From positions 19,622 through 83,621 of the forward strand of contig DYNN01000001.1 in assembly GCA_020721045.1 (NCBI GenBank): a DNA stretch of 64,000 nt. The letters are read 5' to 3'. The position numbers and the translations under genes are program-made. The stretch is from Thiomargarita sp. GTDB taxonomy: Bacteria > Pseudomonadota > Gammaproteobacteria > Beggiatoales > Beggiatoaceae. This document shows, piece by piece, positions 47,726 to 56,930 of the stretch; the first letter of the stretch is position 1; each line of letters begins with the position of its first letter. The notes beneath the pieces are model-generated. The model made no database searches. It was given only the letters and a program-made list of their open reading frames with translations, and was not told the origin of the DNA.

Positions 47726-48532
47726 ATGAAAAAAATGTCTCATCATCGTGTTACCGAACACGCAACCTCCCATTTCGATAATAAAAGTAATTTGTTATTT
47801 GTTTTTTTAGGTGCTTTTTTCATTGCAAATGCATTAATTGCTGAATTCGTTGGAGTTAAGGTTTTCTCTTTAGAAAGAACCTTAGGATTTGAACCGCTTA
47901 ATTTCTCATTTTTAGGATTCTATTTTTCAATCAATTTAACCACTGGCGTACTTTTATGGCCCGTTGTATTTGTTATGACTGACATTATTAACGAATATTT
48001 TGGTAGACGTGGCGTTAAAATTTTATCCTATCTTGCTGTAGTATTAATTAGTTACGCTTTCATTATGATTTACATCGCTATACACCTTGCACCTGCAGAA
48101 TTTTGGATTATGCGCGAAGGGCAAGATGGACCCATTAATATGGAAATTGCTTTTGAAGCGGTATTTGGGCAAGGATTGTGGATTATTGTAGGTTCTCTAG
48201 TCGCTTTCCTTGTGGGACAATTCATTGACGTTTTTGTTTTTTATATATTGAAAAAACATACAGGAGAGAAGTACTTATGGCTACGTAGTACGGGTTCTAC
48301 CTTAATTTCTCAATTATTTGATAGTTTCATTGTTTTATTCATCTCTTTCCATCTAAATCCAGCCACAAATTGGGATTTAACCCTCATTTTTGCAATTGGG
48401 GTTGTAAAATATTTATATAAATTTATTATGGCTGTTGCTCTAACACCTGTTATTTACTTTGTACATGAAATCATTGACGCTTACTTAGGAGAAGAATTGG
48501 CTACCCAACTAAAACGGCGCGCAATGCATTGA
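47726..48532 (+). CDS. yhhQ: queuosine precursor transporter (YhhQ/QPTR, DUF165)
   Basis: A 268-residue membrane protein with about six or seven helices. FIANALIAEFVGVKVF, TGVLLWPVVFVMTDIINEYF and FLVGQFIDVFVFYILKKHTG are typical of the VUT/DUF165 family that imports preQ0/preQ1. The later LWLRSTGSTLISQLFDSFIV is also a family hallmark. Together with queF at 30568 it suggests the organism both makes and salvages queuosine precursors. The 276 bp before it are AT-rich with no recognised element. Confidence 0.92.
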   Translation: MKKMSHHRVTEHATSHFDNKSNLLFVFLGAFFIANALIAEFVGVKVFSLERTLGFEPLNFSFLGFYFSINLTTGVLLWPVVFVMTDIINEYFGRRGVKILSYLAVVLISYAFIMIYIAIHLAPAEFWIMREGQDGPINMEIAFEAVFGQGLWIIVGSLVAFLVGQFIDVFVFYILKKHTGEKYLWLRSTGSTLISQLFDSFIVLFISFHLNPATNWDLTLIFAIGVVKYLYKFIMAVALTPVIYFVHEIIDAYLGEELATQLKRRAMH

Positions 48533-48593
48533 TAATATTAACGTTTTAAGATTCTTTTAAAATATGTATAATCACGGAGCGATATTGATGATG

Positions 48594-48951
48594 CAGGGTA
48601 AACGCATTAAAACTTCAGAGACCGTAGGTCCGATTAGCGTAGCGTAATCGGACGCATGTTTATCAGATTAATAATCTCACATTTTAAAACTAAAGAAATC
48701 ATTAAATCATGCACAGTGGATTATGTGCATGTGAATCATTTAAAACATGGGTTTGTAGTAAAACATGTAGCGGATTGGGCATATTCCACGTTTCACCAAT
48801 ATGTTGCACAAGGTATTTATTTACCTTGTAGTGTGGTGATATAGATAGTTCAGTTTGCGGCGGAAAATAACATGCGTCCGATTACGCTACGCTAATCGAA
48901 TCTACGTGGTGACTTTATTTTTTTTATGCAAATTTTAATGCGTTTGCCCTG
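48594..48951. mobile_element. degenerate RAYT element with nested inverted ends
   Basis: Outer ends 48594-48612 (CAGGGTAAACGCATTAAAA) and 48933-48951 (TTTTAATGCGTTTGCCCTG) are inverted, 18 of 19 bases matching. Inside lie two REPs facing each other, 48624-48656 and 48871-48906 (GTAGGTCCGATTAGCG type), and between them a remnant of a REP-associated transposase. This accounts for nearly all of the 476-bp gap between yhhQ and the exonuclease gene. Confidence 0.78.
48713..48840 (+). pseudogene. REP-associated tyrosine transposase (RAYT), C-terminal remnant
   Basis: The frame reads TVDYVHVNHLKHGFVVKHVA followed by DWAYSTFHQYVAQGIYLPC. It matches the C-terminal end of RAYTs, which typically read YIHYNPVKHGLV..VADWPYSSFHRYV..GIYP. 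The catalytic HUH and Tyr part is missing, so it is not active. The adjoining REPs at both sides fit the normal RAYT gene setting. Confidence 0.75.
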
Positions 48952-49008
48952 CCTTGTTGTTGGGTCTGTACAGTAATGGTTTTGGTTGGCATCTTTAGTT
49001 ATTGAATA

Positions 49009-49788
49009 TTAAGTAGAAAAAAGCGGAGTATTTTGTATTGCTGCAACAAAATCATTCAAATACAACTTATTTTCACTCAGTAATTTTTCACGCATAAACT
49101 GACATTCTTGATTATAATCGGCTAATGTCAAATGTCCACGCATTAATTCAAATCTTAGATAAATCAAATAGGTATTTAGCACATCAGTTTCACAATATTC
49201 CCGAATCTCTTCGATATGACCCGCCAAATAACTTTCCCATACTTGATTACCTTCCATGCCTATCTTACCCGGAAATCCTAATATCGTTGCCAATTGATCT
49301 AGAGAAGCAAATGCGGAAGGTTGATAATTAGCCAATAAATCCATTAAGTCAATATGTTGTGTACCATAACGATATAGATAATTTTTTGACCAATAGTGTG
49401 TTGCTGGAATTCCATGCAATAAAGCGCGGTAATGTAATACTGGTAAATCAAAGGCGTTACCGTTCCAAGATACCAAAGTAGGGCTATATTTTTCAATGCC
49501 AGCAAAAAAACGTTGCAATAACTCGGCTTCTGATGAATTCTTTTCACCTAATGACCAGACTTTAAAATGATTTTGTGAACGTAACACCACTGAAATAGCG
49601 ATAATTTTATGCAAATGATGACGTAAAAAATCACTCCGACCATCGGTTTCTTGTTGGCGTTGATGAAACATAATGCGCGCAACATCTTTATCACTTAAAT
49701 CGTTCATAATTGCAGGATCGCGACCAAATAAACGTCGTCCACTTGCTACATCGGGAATCGTTTCAATATCAAAAACAAAAACATTCAT
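49009..49788 (-). CDS. PolB-like 3'-5' exonuclease domain protein
   Basis: A 259-residue protein starting MNVFVFDIETIPDVASGRRL; Asp6 and Glu8 are the ExoI DxE pair. LVSWNGNAFDLPVLHYRAL is ExoII, and the C-terminal YCETDVLNTYLIYLRF is ExoIII. This layout is that of the predicted 3'-5' exonucleases related to the proofreading domain of family B polymerases. The substrate is unknown. It is 6 bp from the ydbL-like gene, likely in one transcript with it. Confidence 0.88.
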   Translation of the reverse strand: MNVFVFDIETIPDVASGRRLFGRDPAIMNDLSDKDVARIMFHQRQQETDGRSDFLRHHLHKIIAISVVLRSQNHFKVWSLGEKNSSEAELLQRFFAGIEKYSPTLVSWNGNAFDLPVLHYRALLHGIPATHYWSKNYLYRYGTQHIDLMDLLANYQPSAFASLDQLATILGFPGKIGMEGNQVWESYLAGHIEEIREYCETDVLNTYLIYLRFELMRGHLTLADYNQECQFMREKLLSENKLYLNDFVAAIQNTPLFST

Positions 49789-49794
49789 AAAATA

Positions 49795-50415
49795 TTACTT
49801 ACGTTGTTGCCAATTGGCTTTTTCATCTTGATACCACCATCCTACACTGGCTTTTTCTATCCAACGTGCGGCAAAAGTGGTTTGAATATCATTTGCCCAT
49901 TGAACATGTCCATTGGCAAGTGCAATCTCACGATACAGTGATGTTCTATCAGCATTTTCTTGTTCAATCCACTGATTTACTTGATTACGTGAACGCAATG
50001 GAACCTTTGCTGGCGCGTGTAAAGTGATTAACCCATTGTAAGTCAAACCAATCGCACCATTATCGTAATATTGTTTAATTTGTTCATGGCGATCAGTCAT
50101 TTGCGCTTGTATTGCTTGGATAGCTGGACTAGAAATATCTAAATCGGCGGCGGGTGCTGCATAAACCATAGGAACTAAGGTATTTAACACGTGATCCGCT
50201 AAATGTAAGGAATAGGGTAAAACTGATTGATTATCTTGTTTATTGGGTTGATCTTGCGGTATTTCATTAGATTCTTCTCCTTTTTGCCACACTTGATCAA
50301 TAATTCGATCGGCTGCTCTTTCAGCCGCTGCTGCTGGAAAATAGACATTAATCGTAACACAAGCGTGTAATAATATACTTAAAGTGACTAATAAAGAAAA
50401 ACGGGAAGTAAACAT
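49795..50415 (-). CDS. YdbL-like lipoprotein (DUF1318)
   Basis: 206 residues from ATG 50415, with AGGA about 9 bases upstream; the longer frame adds 33 residues without family sequence. LVTLSILLHACVTINVYFPA has a lipobox (Leu-His-Ala-Cys), so it is probably lipid-anchored. AAAAERAADRIIDQVWQ and the C-terminal KQYYDNGAIGLTYNGLITL match the YdbL/DUF1318 family, usually found next to YdbH- and YnbE-type genes involved in phospholipid transport. Neither is present here. Confidence 0.85.
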   Translation of the reverse strand: MFTSRFSLLVTLSILLHACVTINVYFPAAAAERAADRIIDQVWQKGEESNEIPQDQPNKQDNQSVLPYSLHLADHVLNTLVPMVYAAPAADLDISSPAIQAIQAQMTDRHEQIKQYYDNGAIGLTYNGLITLHAPAKVPLRSRNQVNQWIEQENADRTSLYREIALANGHVQWANDIQTTFAARWIEKASVGWWYQDEKANWQQRK

Positions 50416-50734
50416 CGTGTTGATTCCTAATTTTTTGTTAGCCCGAATGCTAAGGGTTGTTTTGACAATGTTAGCAAATATGAGTAATTTTTTACAGTAT
50501 TCCGGTAAAATCAATTAACTTTAATTTTCAGACATGCGCAAATTTATTTAATCCTAGAATACAATCTTTTTTAGCAAGCTTGTGTTTATAAAAACTTGCA
50601 ATTACAATTAATTATAAAAATTTTTGTTCATAAATCATGCAAGATATCAGTATCACTCCCAATCAGTTGGTTTTTCATGTTACATTAATAGCATTATCAA
50701 ACAATCATAAAACATTAAATTAAAGGGGGAAATC
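50416..50734. other. intergenic region before glgC
   Basis: A 319-bp AT-rich divergent gap. No repeat or RNA gene was seen. A weak sigma-70 promoter match, TTGTGT and TACAAT 17 bases apart, is at about 50579-50607 and points toward glgC; AAAGGGGGAAA lies just before the glgC start. Confidence 0.35.
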
Positions 50735-52018
50735 ATGAGCACAGAATCTGAACATGAAGAAAATCATCGTTTTGTAAGCCGTTTAACTCGCGATACAATG
50801 GCACTTATCTTAGCAGGCGGTAGAGGCTCTCGCTTAAAAAATCTAACCGATTGGCGAGCAAAACCAGCCGTACCTTTTGGTGGTAAATTTCGCATTATTG
50901 ATTTTCCACTGTCTAATTGTATCAATTCAGGCATTCGTCGTGTGGCGGTTTTGACACAATACAAATCACACTCTCTCATTCGCCATATCCAAAAAGGTTG
51001 GAGTTTCCTACGTGGTGAATTTGGTGAATTTGTAGAATTAATGCCGGCTGCTCAGCAACGTGCAGGCGAAACTTGGTATATGGGTACTGCCGATGCAGTT
51101 TATCAAAACTTAAACATTATTCGCAGCCACGCCCCAAAATACATTCTGTTATTGGCTGGCGATCATATTTACAAAATGGACTACGGTCCAATGTTAGCAG
51201 AACATGTCGCTAAAAATGCAGACATGACCATTGGTTGCCTTGAAGTTCCTTTAGATTTAGCCAAAAGCTTTGGCGTGATGAGCGTCAATGAAGAAGGACA
51301 AATTGAGCGGTTTGCCGAAAAACCAGCAAATCCAGAACCTTCGCCCAATGATCCCTCTTTAGCATTAGCTTCTATGGGTATTTATATTTTTAACGCTGAA
51401 TTTCTATACGATCAATTGCGTCGTGATGCCGATTTGCCTGATTCTGATCACGATTTTGGTAAGAATATTATACCCGCAATTATTCATTCACATCGCGTGC
51501 TGAGTTATCGTTTTCGAGATGTGCAAAAAGGTGAAGAAGCCTATTGGCGTGATGTGGGAACTGTTGACTCTTTTTGGGAAGCCAACATGGAACTGATTTC
51601 CATTACGCCACACCTAAATTTATATGACAAAGATTGGCCAATTTGGACTTATCAAGAACAATTACCACCCGCAAAATTCGTCTTTAACAACGATGAAAGA
51701 CGCGGTATGGCAGTTGATTCAATGGTATCGGGTGGATGTTTAATTTCTGGTGCCAAGGTTTCTAATTCGTTATTGTTTTCCAACGTCAAAGTCAACTCTT
51801 ATTCTGAATTAGATCAAGCGGTTGTGTTACCAAATGTTGATATTGGTAGACATTGTTTGATTAAAAAAGCAGTCCTAGACAAGGGTTGCATCATTCCACC
51901 GAATACAAATATTGGCTACAATCTCGCAGAAGATGCCAAGCGTTTCCACGTTTCAGAGAATGGAATTGTGTTAGTCACGCCACAAATGTTAGGACAAGAT
52001 TTACACGATGCTCTGTAA
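50735..52018 (+). CDS. glgC: glucose-1-phosphate adenylyltransferase
   Basis: Makes ADP-glucose, the committed step of bacterial glycogen synthesis. 427 residues, standard length. The N-terminal [20 protein letters not shown] and [20 protein letters not shown] carry the nucleotide and activator sites; later [18 protein letters not shown] and the C-terminal left-handed beta-helix repeats ([17 protein letters not shown]) are present. The ribosome site is GGGGGA 7 bases ahead. No other glg gene is adjacent. The gene suggests carbon storage as glycogen in addition to PHA. Confidence 0.97.
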   Translation: MSTESEHEENHRFVSRLTRDTMALILAGGRGSRLKNLTDWRAKPAVPFGGKFRIIDFPLSNCINSGIRRVAVLTQYKSHSLIRHIQKGWSFLRGEFGEFVELMPAAQQRAGETWYMGTADAVYQNLNIIRSHAPKYILLLAGDHIYKMDYGPMLAEHVAKNADMTIGCLEVPLDLAKSFGVMSVNEEGQIERFAEKPANPEPSPNDPSLALASMGIYIFNAEFLYDQLRRDADLPDSDHDFGKNIIPAIIHSHRVLSYRFRDVQKGEEAYWRDVGTVDSFWEANMELISITPHLNLYDKDWPIWTYQEQLPPAKFVFNNDERRGMAVDSMVSGGCLISGAKVSNSLLFSNVKVNSYSELDQAVVLPNVDIGRHCLIKKAVLDKGCIIPPNTNIGYNLAEDAKRFHVSENGIVLVTPQMLGQDLHDAL

Positions 52019-52064
52019 TTAACTCTATAATTCGGTCTCCGTTGAGACAAATGCGTAATCTCAA

Positions 52065-52234
52065 TAGGGCGCAATAGCGTTAGTGTATTGCGCCGACCGT
52101 TTACCACACGATGTTGCCCAACTATTAGGATAAACACCTATTTAATCTAGTGATGATAGCTTGTTATGATTAATTCTTTTAGGTTAATGTCGGCGTTTTC
52201 ATGCGGCGCAATACACTAACGCTATTGCGCCCTA
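52065..52234. repeat. inverted-REP-pair repeat, copy D
   Basis: Left end TAGGGCGCAATAGCGTTAG and right end CGGCGCAATACACTAACGC...GCGCCCTA. Spacer shared with the others (ATGTTGCCCAAC, TTAATTCTTTTAGG). Its flank CCCTATAGCTCT matches copy C's right flank. It fills the gap between convergent glgC and the TonB-receptor gene. Confidence 0.85.
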
Positions 52235-52257
52235 TAGCTCTACTCGATCCTAAGCCA

Positions 52258-54309
52258 TTAGAAATTAACTACAGCATTTAACCAAAATGTACGCCCAGGT
52301 TCATTAACTCTCACTGCTTCTGCATTAAATGGATCGGCATTCGCACGATTGACATGGTAGGCATAAGCTTTATCTAGTAGATTTTCAATGCCAAATTTCA
52401 ATTGTGTCATCTCTGTCACACGATAACTACCTGCAATATCTAATACCCCAAAACCGCTAGATTTTCCAGCATCAACACCGCTACCTAAGTTTATATCATC
52501 ATCAACGCGCGTTTGTTTGGCATTTAAACGTAAACTGGTATTTATTTCCCAATTAACCTGTTGATAATTCAATTTAATTACTGCTTCCAAAGGTGCGATT
52601 TGAGCTAATGCACGATCGTCTGTTGTATTAGTGGCATGAACGTAGGCAACACTTAAACTACCGGATAAATCAGGTGTGAGTTGCCAATGACCTTCAGATT
52701 CAATACCATAAAATTGTGCCGTCACATTGCGATAAATAGTTGCGTTATCTTGTTGTAAAATATTAGATTGTCCGTGTGCACGATCGCGTAAGATAAAATC
52801 ATCGACATAGTTATAAAATAAGTTGGTATTAAAATATTTTTGTTTTATCGTGAGTTCTATCTGATGGTGTTTTTCAGGTACTAAATCCGGATTACCCACC
52901 CAACGCATTGCCGCCACCTTATTGTTAGAAGCAATAAAACGTTCGCTCGCATCGGCTGTACGTACACTACGACTTAAATTTAACGCAACACTGTCTTCTG
53001 CATTTAATAATCTTTCAAAATTGATAAAACCACTAAAGTTATTTTCTTCATGTTTTTCAGCAAGTTTACCATAATATTGTTGATATAAATCGTTTGAACT
53101 GGTACCAGAAACGCTGCGAGTGGCTTGATTGGCTTGACTGCTCACATGATCGTAACGCAAACCTAATTTTAAACTATCTACTTCACTGATTTCATACAAA
53201 CTTTCAGCGAAAAGCCCAGTTTGCTGCAATTCAATATCGGGCCACATTAAAGATTGTTCCATCGTCGGCGTGACCACGTTAGGCATACCCGCTACTCGTA
53301 AAGCGTCACGATTATTCTTTTGTAAATCAATCCCTAAAGTTAAAATTGTGTCATTTAACACAAAATCATTACTCAAACGTCCACCTTGGGTTTTAGAAGT
53401 CGTGTTTGCCAACATTTTCATCGTACCGGTCAAAGGACGTAACGAATAATTGTCCATAACATGTTCGATATCAGATTGATAAATCTCAAAATTAAACTGA
53501 GCTTGAGTAAATTTTAATCGCATAATATCATTATCACTTTTCGGTGAATCCATGCTGGAACCTGCAAATAGCACATCTTCTTCCCGAATCGCCTCGACAC
53601 TGAATTCTAAACGCGTATCCATTGTTGGCGTGTAACCAAAAATTAAACCGCCCGTTTTGTTGGTATAACCAGAATTAATTTCCTTACCATTACCATCTTT
53701 GTAGTTATCAGCATTATCGTAAGTTGTGATTCCACGTACAAAAAAGGATTGATTGCCCGCTGCGACATCGGCAAAGAAATTTTTTGTTTGAGAATTGCTA
53801 TTATAACCCCCGCCTATTTTTCCACGCCATGGTTTATCCGCTGAAAAAGGTGCAGTATTGCGTTCAAATAACACAGTACCACCACTGCCACCGCTACCAT
53901 ATAATACGCTTTTTGAACCTTTAATCACCGTGACTTTATCGTAAGTATCCATATTACTATACGCAGTCGGCGGGTCCATGCGATTAGGACAACCGCCGTG
54001 TATGTAAGCGCCGTCGAATAAAATATTTAAGCGCGTTTCACTTTGTCCGCGAATCATAGGATCAATGCCATGCCCACCCATACGAATTCCAGAAACACCT
54101 GTAATATCACGTAGATAACTGCCTCCATCAACTGGAAAATGGGTGTTTTCTTCAATCGTTAATATGTCGCGATCCAGTTCTGAAAAACTCCCTTCTTCAA
54201 CTATCACGCTAGGTAATTCAGTTAATTCTTCTGCAAAAAGAGGCAAACTAATTGTGCATCCTAATGTTAAATTCAGTAAAAAAATGGTATGTTTATAAGT
54301 TTGTTGCAT
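52258..54309 (-). CDS. TonB-dependent copper receptor (OprC/NosA-like)
   Basis: 683 residues from ATG 54309; the longer frame adds 20 residues ahead of the signal peptide (MQQTYKHTIFLLNLTLGCTI, cleavage near LFAEE). The plug domain has ILTIEENTHFPVDGGSYLRD, GVSGIRMGGHGIDPMIRGQS, and GGCPNRMDPPTAYSNMDTYD; the Cys and Met-rich GGCPNRMDPPTAYS is the hallmark of the OprC/NosA copper receptors. The C-terminal barrel ends with an aromatic residue (AVVNF). A receptor for copper import would matter for cytochrome oxidase or N2O reductase. The sigma-54 activator at 54485 is divergently transcribed. Confidence 0.88.
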   Translation of the reverse strand: MQQTYKHTIFLLNLTLGCTISLPLFAEELTELPSVIVEEGSFSELDRDILTIEENTHFPVDGGSYLRDITGVSGIRMGGHGIDPMIRGQSETRLNILFDGAYIHGGCPNRMDPPTAYSNMDTYDKVTVIKGSKSVLYGSGGSGGTVLFERNTAPFSADKPWRGKIGGGYNSNSQTKNFFADVAAGNQSFFVRGITTYDNADNYKDGNGKEINSGYTNKTGGLIFGYTPTMDTRLEFSVEAIREEDVLFAGSSMDSPKSDNDIMRLKFTQAQFNFEIYQSDIEHVMDNYSLRPLTGTMKMLANTTSKTQGGRLSNDFVLNDTILTLGIDLQKNNRDALRVAGMPNVVTPTMEQSLMWPDIELQQTGLFAESLYEISEVDSLKLGLRYDHVSSQANQATRSVSGTSSNDLYQQYYGKLAEKHEENNFSGFINFERLLNAEDSVALNLSRSVRTADASERFIASNNKVAAMRWVGNPDLVPEKHHQIELTIKQKYFNTNLFYNYVDDFILRDRAHGQSNILQQDNATIYRNVTAQFYGIESEGHWQLTPDLSGSLSVAYVHATNTTDDRALAQIAPLEAVIKLNYQQVNWEINTSLRLNAKQTRVDDDINLGSGVDAGKSSGFGVLDIAGSYRVTEMTQLKFGIENLLDKAYAYHVNRANADPFNAEAVRVNEPGRTFWLNAVVNF

Positions 54310-54484
54310 AATATTTATTGATAATGAGTAGTGAAACCAAGAATTTATCGCTAGCAGATTACATACCAAGTTTTTATAACTTATAAATCAGTTAGTTAGT
54401 AAAAATAAATGCTTAATAATACATGATTTCACCTAAAAATAAGTGATATGACACACTTTGAAATTTTCAATTGATGAGCAGATA

Positions 54485-55453
54485 ATGAAAAACATTTTTA
54501 ATACTTTACTAGGCGAATCGGCTGATTTTTGTGCAACCCTTCGCGCAGCACATATTGTGGCACAAACAGATGTTACCGTACTAATTTTGGGAGAAAGTGG
54601 TACGGGTAAAGAATTACTAGCGCGTGCTTTACATGAACAAAGTCAACGCGCAAATCAAGCTTTTATAACAATAAATTGTGCGGCATTACCTGAAACATTA
54701 GCAGAATCAGAACTATTTGGGCATCGCAAAGGCGCATTTACCAGTGCGATGACTCATCAATCAGGTCGAATTAAAGCAGCTGATGGCGGCACTTTATTTT
54801 TAGATGAAATTGGCGAATTACCTTTAACAATACAAGCAAAATTATTACGATTTTTAGAATCAGGTGAATTGCAAGCATTGGGACAATCAACCATCGAAAA
54901 AGTTAATACGCGCATTATTGCTGCAACAAATCGTGATTTATACGCGGCAATAAAAGCAGGTCAATTTAGAAAAGATTTGTATTATCGCTTAAATGTTGTA
55001 CCGTTAGAATTGCCGCCATTACGTCGACGAGGTAATGATATTTTGTTGTTATTAAAAGCATTTACCACAAAATTATCCGCTAATTACCAATTAAGCGCAC
55101 CGCAATATAGCAAAGCAACTTTACGAAAATTGCGTCAATATACTTGGACTGGCAATGTGCGAGAATTACATAATTTTTGTGAGAGAATGTTAATTTTATT
55201 TAGCGGAAAAGTAATTGAACCTGAAAATTTACCAGCAGAATTTCAAACAGAAAAATCTTGGTATGACAATCAATTAGCGTATTTTATTTTACCAGAAGAA
55301 GGCGTTAATTTACCTATTTTAGAATCTCAAATGATCAACCAAGCCCTAGAAAAAACAGCTGGAAATCGTAGTAAAGCCGCGCGCTTATTGGGATTAAGTC
55401 GTGATACTTTATTATATCGCTTAAAAAAACACTTAAAAAAAACAGATGACTAG
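54485..55453 (+). CDS. stand-alone sigma-54-dependent activator (AAA+ and Fis HTH)
   Basis: 322 residues from ATG 54485 (a TTG nine codons earlier is possible). There is no N-terminal receiver or sensor; the AAA+ domain starts almost at once, with Walker A GESGTGKE at 36-43, Walker [14 protein letters not shown], and the sigma-54 contact loop as GAFTSA in place of GAFTGA. The C-terminal Fis-type HTH reads [20 protein letters not shown]. It resembles the PspF architecture. GAFTSA is seen in some active members, so loss of activity is not implied. It is divergent from the copper receptor and followed by an acyltransferase. Confidence 0.85.
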   Translation: MKNIFNTLLGESADFCATLRAAHIVAQTDVTVLILGESGTGKELLARALHEQSQRANQAFITINCAALPETLAESELFGHRKGAFTSAMTHQSGRIKAADGGTLFLDEIGELPLTIQAKLLRFLESGELQALGQSTIEKVNTRIIAATNRDLYAAIKAGQFRKDLYYRLNVVPLELPPLRRRGNDILLLLKAFTTKLSANYQLSAPQYSKATLRKLRQYTWTGNVRELHNFCERMLILFSGKVIEPENLPAEFQTEKSWYDNQLAYFILPEEGVNLPILESQMINQALEKTAGNRSKAARLLGLSRDTLLYRLKKHLKKTDD

Positions 55454-55474
55454 TAAATCTTGAGTAAAAACATT

Positions 55475-56554
55475 ATGCAATCAATCAATATCAATCGCCG
55501 AGAAAATAATTTCACTTTTATCAGAATCATAGCAGCCAGTCTTGTGATTATTAGCCACGCTTATGATTTACTAAAAGTGAGTTATGAACCTTTTGCGGTT
55601 ATCAGCGGTTTTGATACCTTAGGTGGTTTAGCAGTGAGTACTTTCTTTGTAATCAGTGGCTTTTTAGTAACAGCTTCCCTATTACGTGCACGCAGTGGTT
55701 ACCAATATCTGATAAATCGATGTCTACGTATTTTTCCCGGTTTTATTGTAGCTATCTTATTGAGTATATTAGTGTTAGGTCCGATTTTTACCGAATTAAC
55801 GATAACCGATTATTTCGCCCATCCTAATACATGGTTATATTTAAAAAATATTTATCTCTATGATTTACGTCATGATTTACCCGGTGTATTTGCACACCTA
55901 CCTTTCCCATATGCAATTAATGGTTCTATTTGGACTTTACCGCTAGAATTTACTGCTTATTTATGCCTTTTATTAATTTTTATTATAAACGGGATCAATA
56001 GTCGTTTTATATTCATTTTTATCACGTTACTCATATTTACTCACTTGAAATTAATCGATTTTTTCGGTTTACAAAATACATTTTTGTTCAGTATGCACTT
56101 AATTCAACTCAATAAATTTGCTATTTTCTTTTTCAGCGGCGTGTTGATTTACTTGATTAAAGAGCAAATACCGTTAAATTATACCTTATTTTTTTGTGCA
56201 ATTGGATTATTAATCGCCTCTTTTGGTGTCAGTTTAAGTTTTGTGCAAGCCCCCATTATTTACTATATTACTTGGTCTTATATTGTTATTTTTATTGCTT
56301 ATGTCCCACTACCTTTAGCAAAATATTTCGATAAATTTGGAGATATTTCCTACGGTATCTATTTATATGGTTTTCCGGTGCAACAAACATTAATTTACTT
56401 CCACGTGCAAGAAATTGGTTTTGGATTATTTATATTAATAATTTGGTTAATTTCTGCTATTTTCGCTTTATTTTCATGGCATTTAGTTGAGAAACAAGCG
56501 TTAAAATTGAAACGATCTGCAGTTCATATATTAGATAAAAACTACAAAAATTAG
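55475..56554 (+). CDS. acyltransferase family 3 membrane protein
   Basis: A 359-residue polytopic protein (about ten helices). NNFTFIRIIAASLVIISHAY has the catalytic-type His after the first helix, and FFVISGFLVTASLLRARSGY with YLINRCLRIFPGF are the acyltransferase-3 (OafA/NodX) signatures; NGSIWTLPLEFTAYL follows. This family O-acetylates sugars of LPS, peptidoglycan or exopolysaccharide. The ATG at 55475 is used; a TTG five codons upstream is alternative. It starts 21 bp after the sigma-54 activator. Confidence 0.87.
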   Translation: MQSININRRENNFTFIRIIAASLVIISHAYDLLKVSYEPFAVISGFDTLGGLAVSTFFVISGFLVTASLLRARSGYQYLINRCLRIFPGFIVAILLSILVLGPIFTELTITDYFAHPNTWLYLKNIYLYDLRHDLPGVFAHLPFPYAINGSIWTLPLEFTAYLCLLLIFIINGINSRFIFIFITLLIFTHLKLIDFFGLQNTFLFSMHLIQLNKFAIFFFSGVLIYLIKEQIPLNYTLFFCAIGLLIASFGVSLSFVQAPIIYYITWSYIVIFIAYVPLPLAKYFDKFGDISYGIYLYGFPVQQTLIYFHVQEIGFGLFILIIWLISAIFALFSWHLVEKQALKLKRSAVHILDKNYKN

Positions 56555-56639
56555 CATATAAGAGAGACCTTTGCACGAGTCGGTCGTAATTTTGCTAAAA
56601 TATTGGTAAAAACAATAAATTAAAATATTAAAGCCCTCT

Positions 56640-56902
56640 TCAGGCGTAATTCTTGACTCGTTTAAGAAGGTTTAAATTGAGAATTGCTAGCCTAGAGGAC
56701 AACGTACCGCTCTCTCGTAGCGTCAAACGGGACTGTGGGCTAGGCTCAAAACGATACGGTTAATAGATGTGTGAACGGTTGATAAATTTCGTGACCTACA
56801 ATAAGCCAAAGATGCTGATAGGTTTGAGCCGTATGAAGGAAAACTTTCACGTACGGTTCTTATGGGAGGATGTTTCCGCAAGAAAGCATCCTTACCCGAT
56901 AC
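56640..56902 (+). mobile_element. group II intron remnant without maturase, domains V-VI present
   Basis: 56826-56859 is a 34-base domain V: GAGCCGTAT, GAAGG, AAAA loop, CTTTC, ACGTACGGTTC; the AGC triad, the tetraloop stem and the two-base bulge are all in place. Domain VI follows at 56864-56897 (GGGAGGATG...CATCCTTACCC, with an unpaired A in TTA as likely branch point). Upstream, AGCCTAG/CTAGGCT pairs around about 56690-56750, consistent with parts of domains I-III. There is no room for the usual reverse-transcriptase/maturase, and the 5' end (GTGYG) is not certain. The intron lies antisense to, and directly after, the gspH-like gene. Confidence 0.75.
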
Positions 56903-56930
56903 ACAGTGCTACACACTATTCCATTTCACG

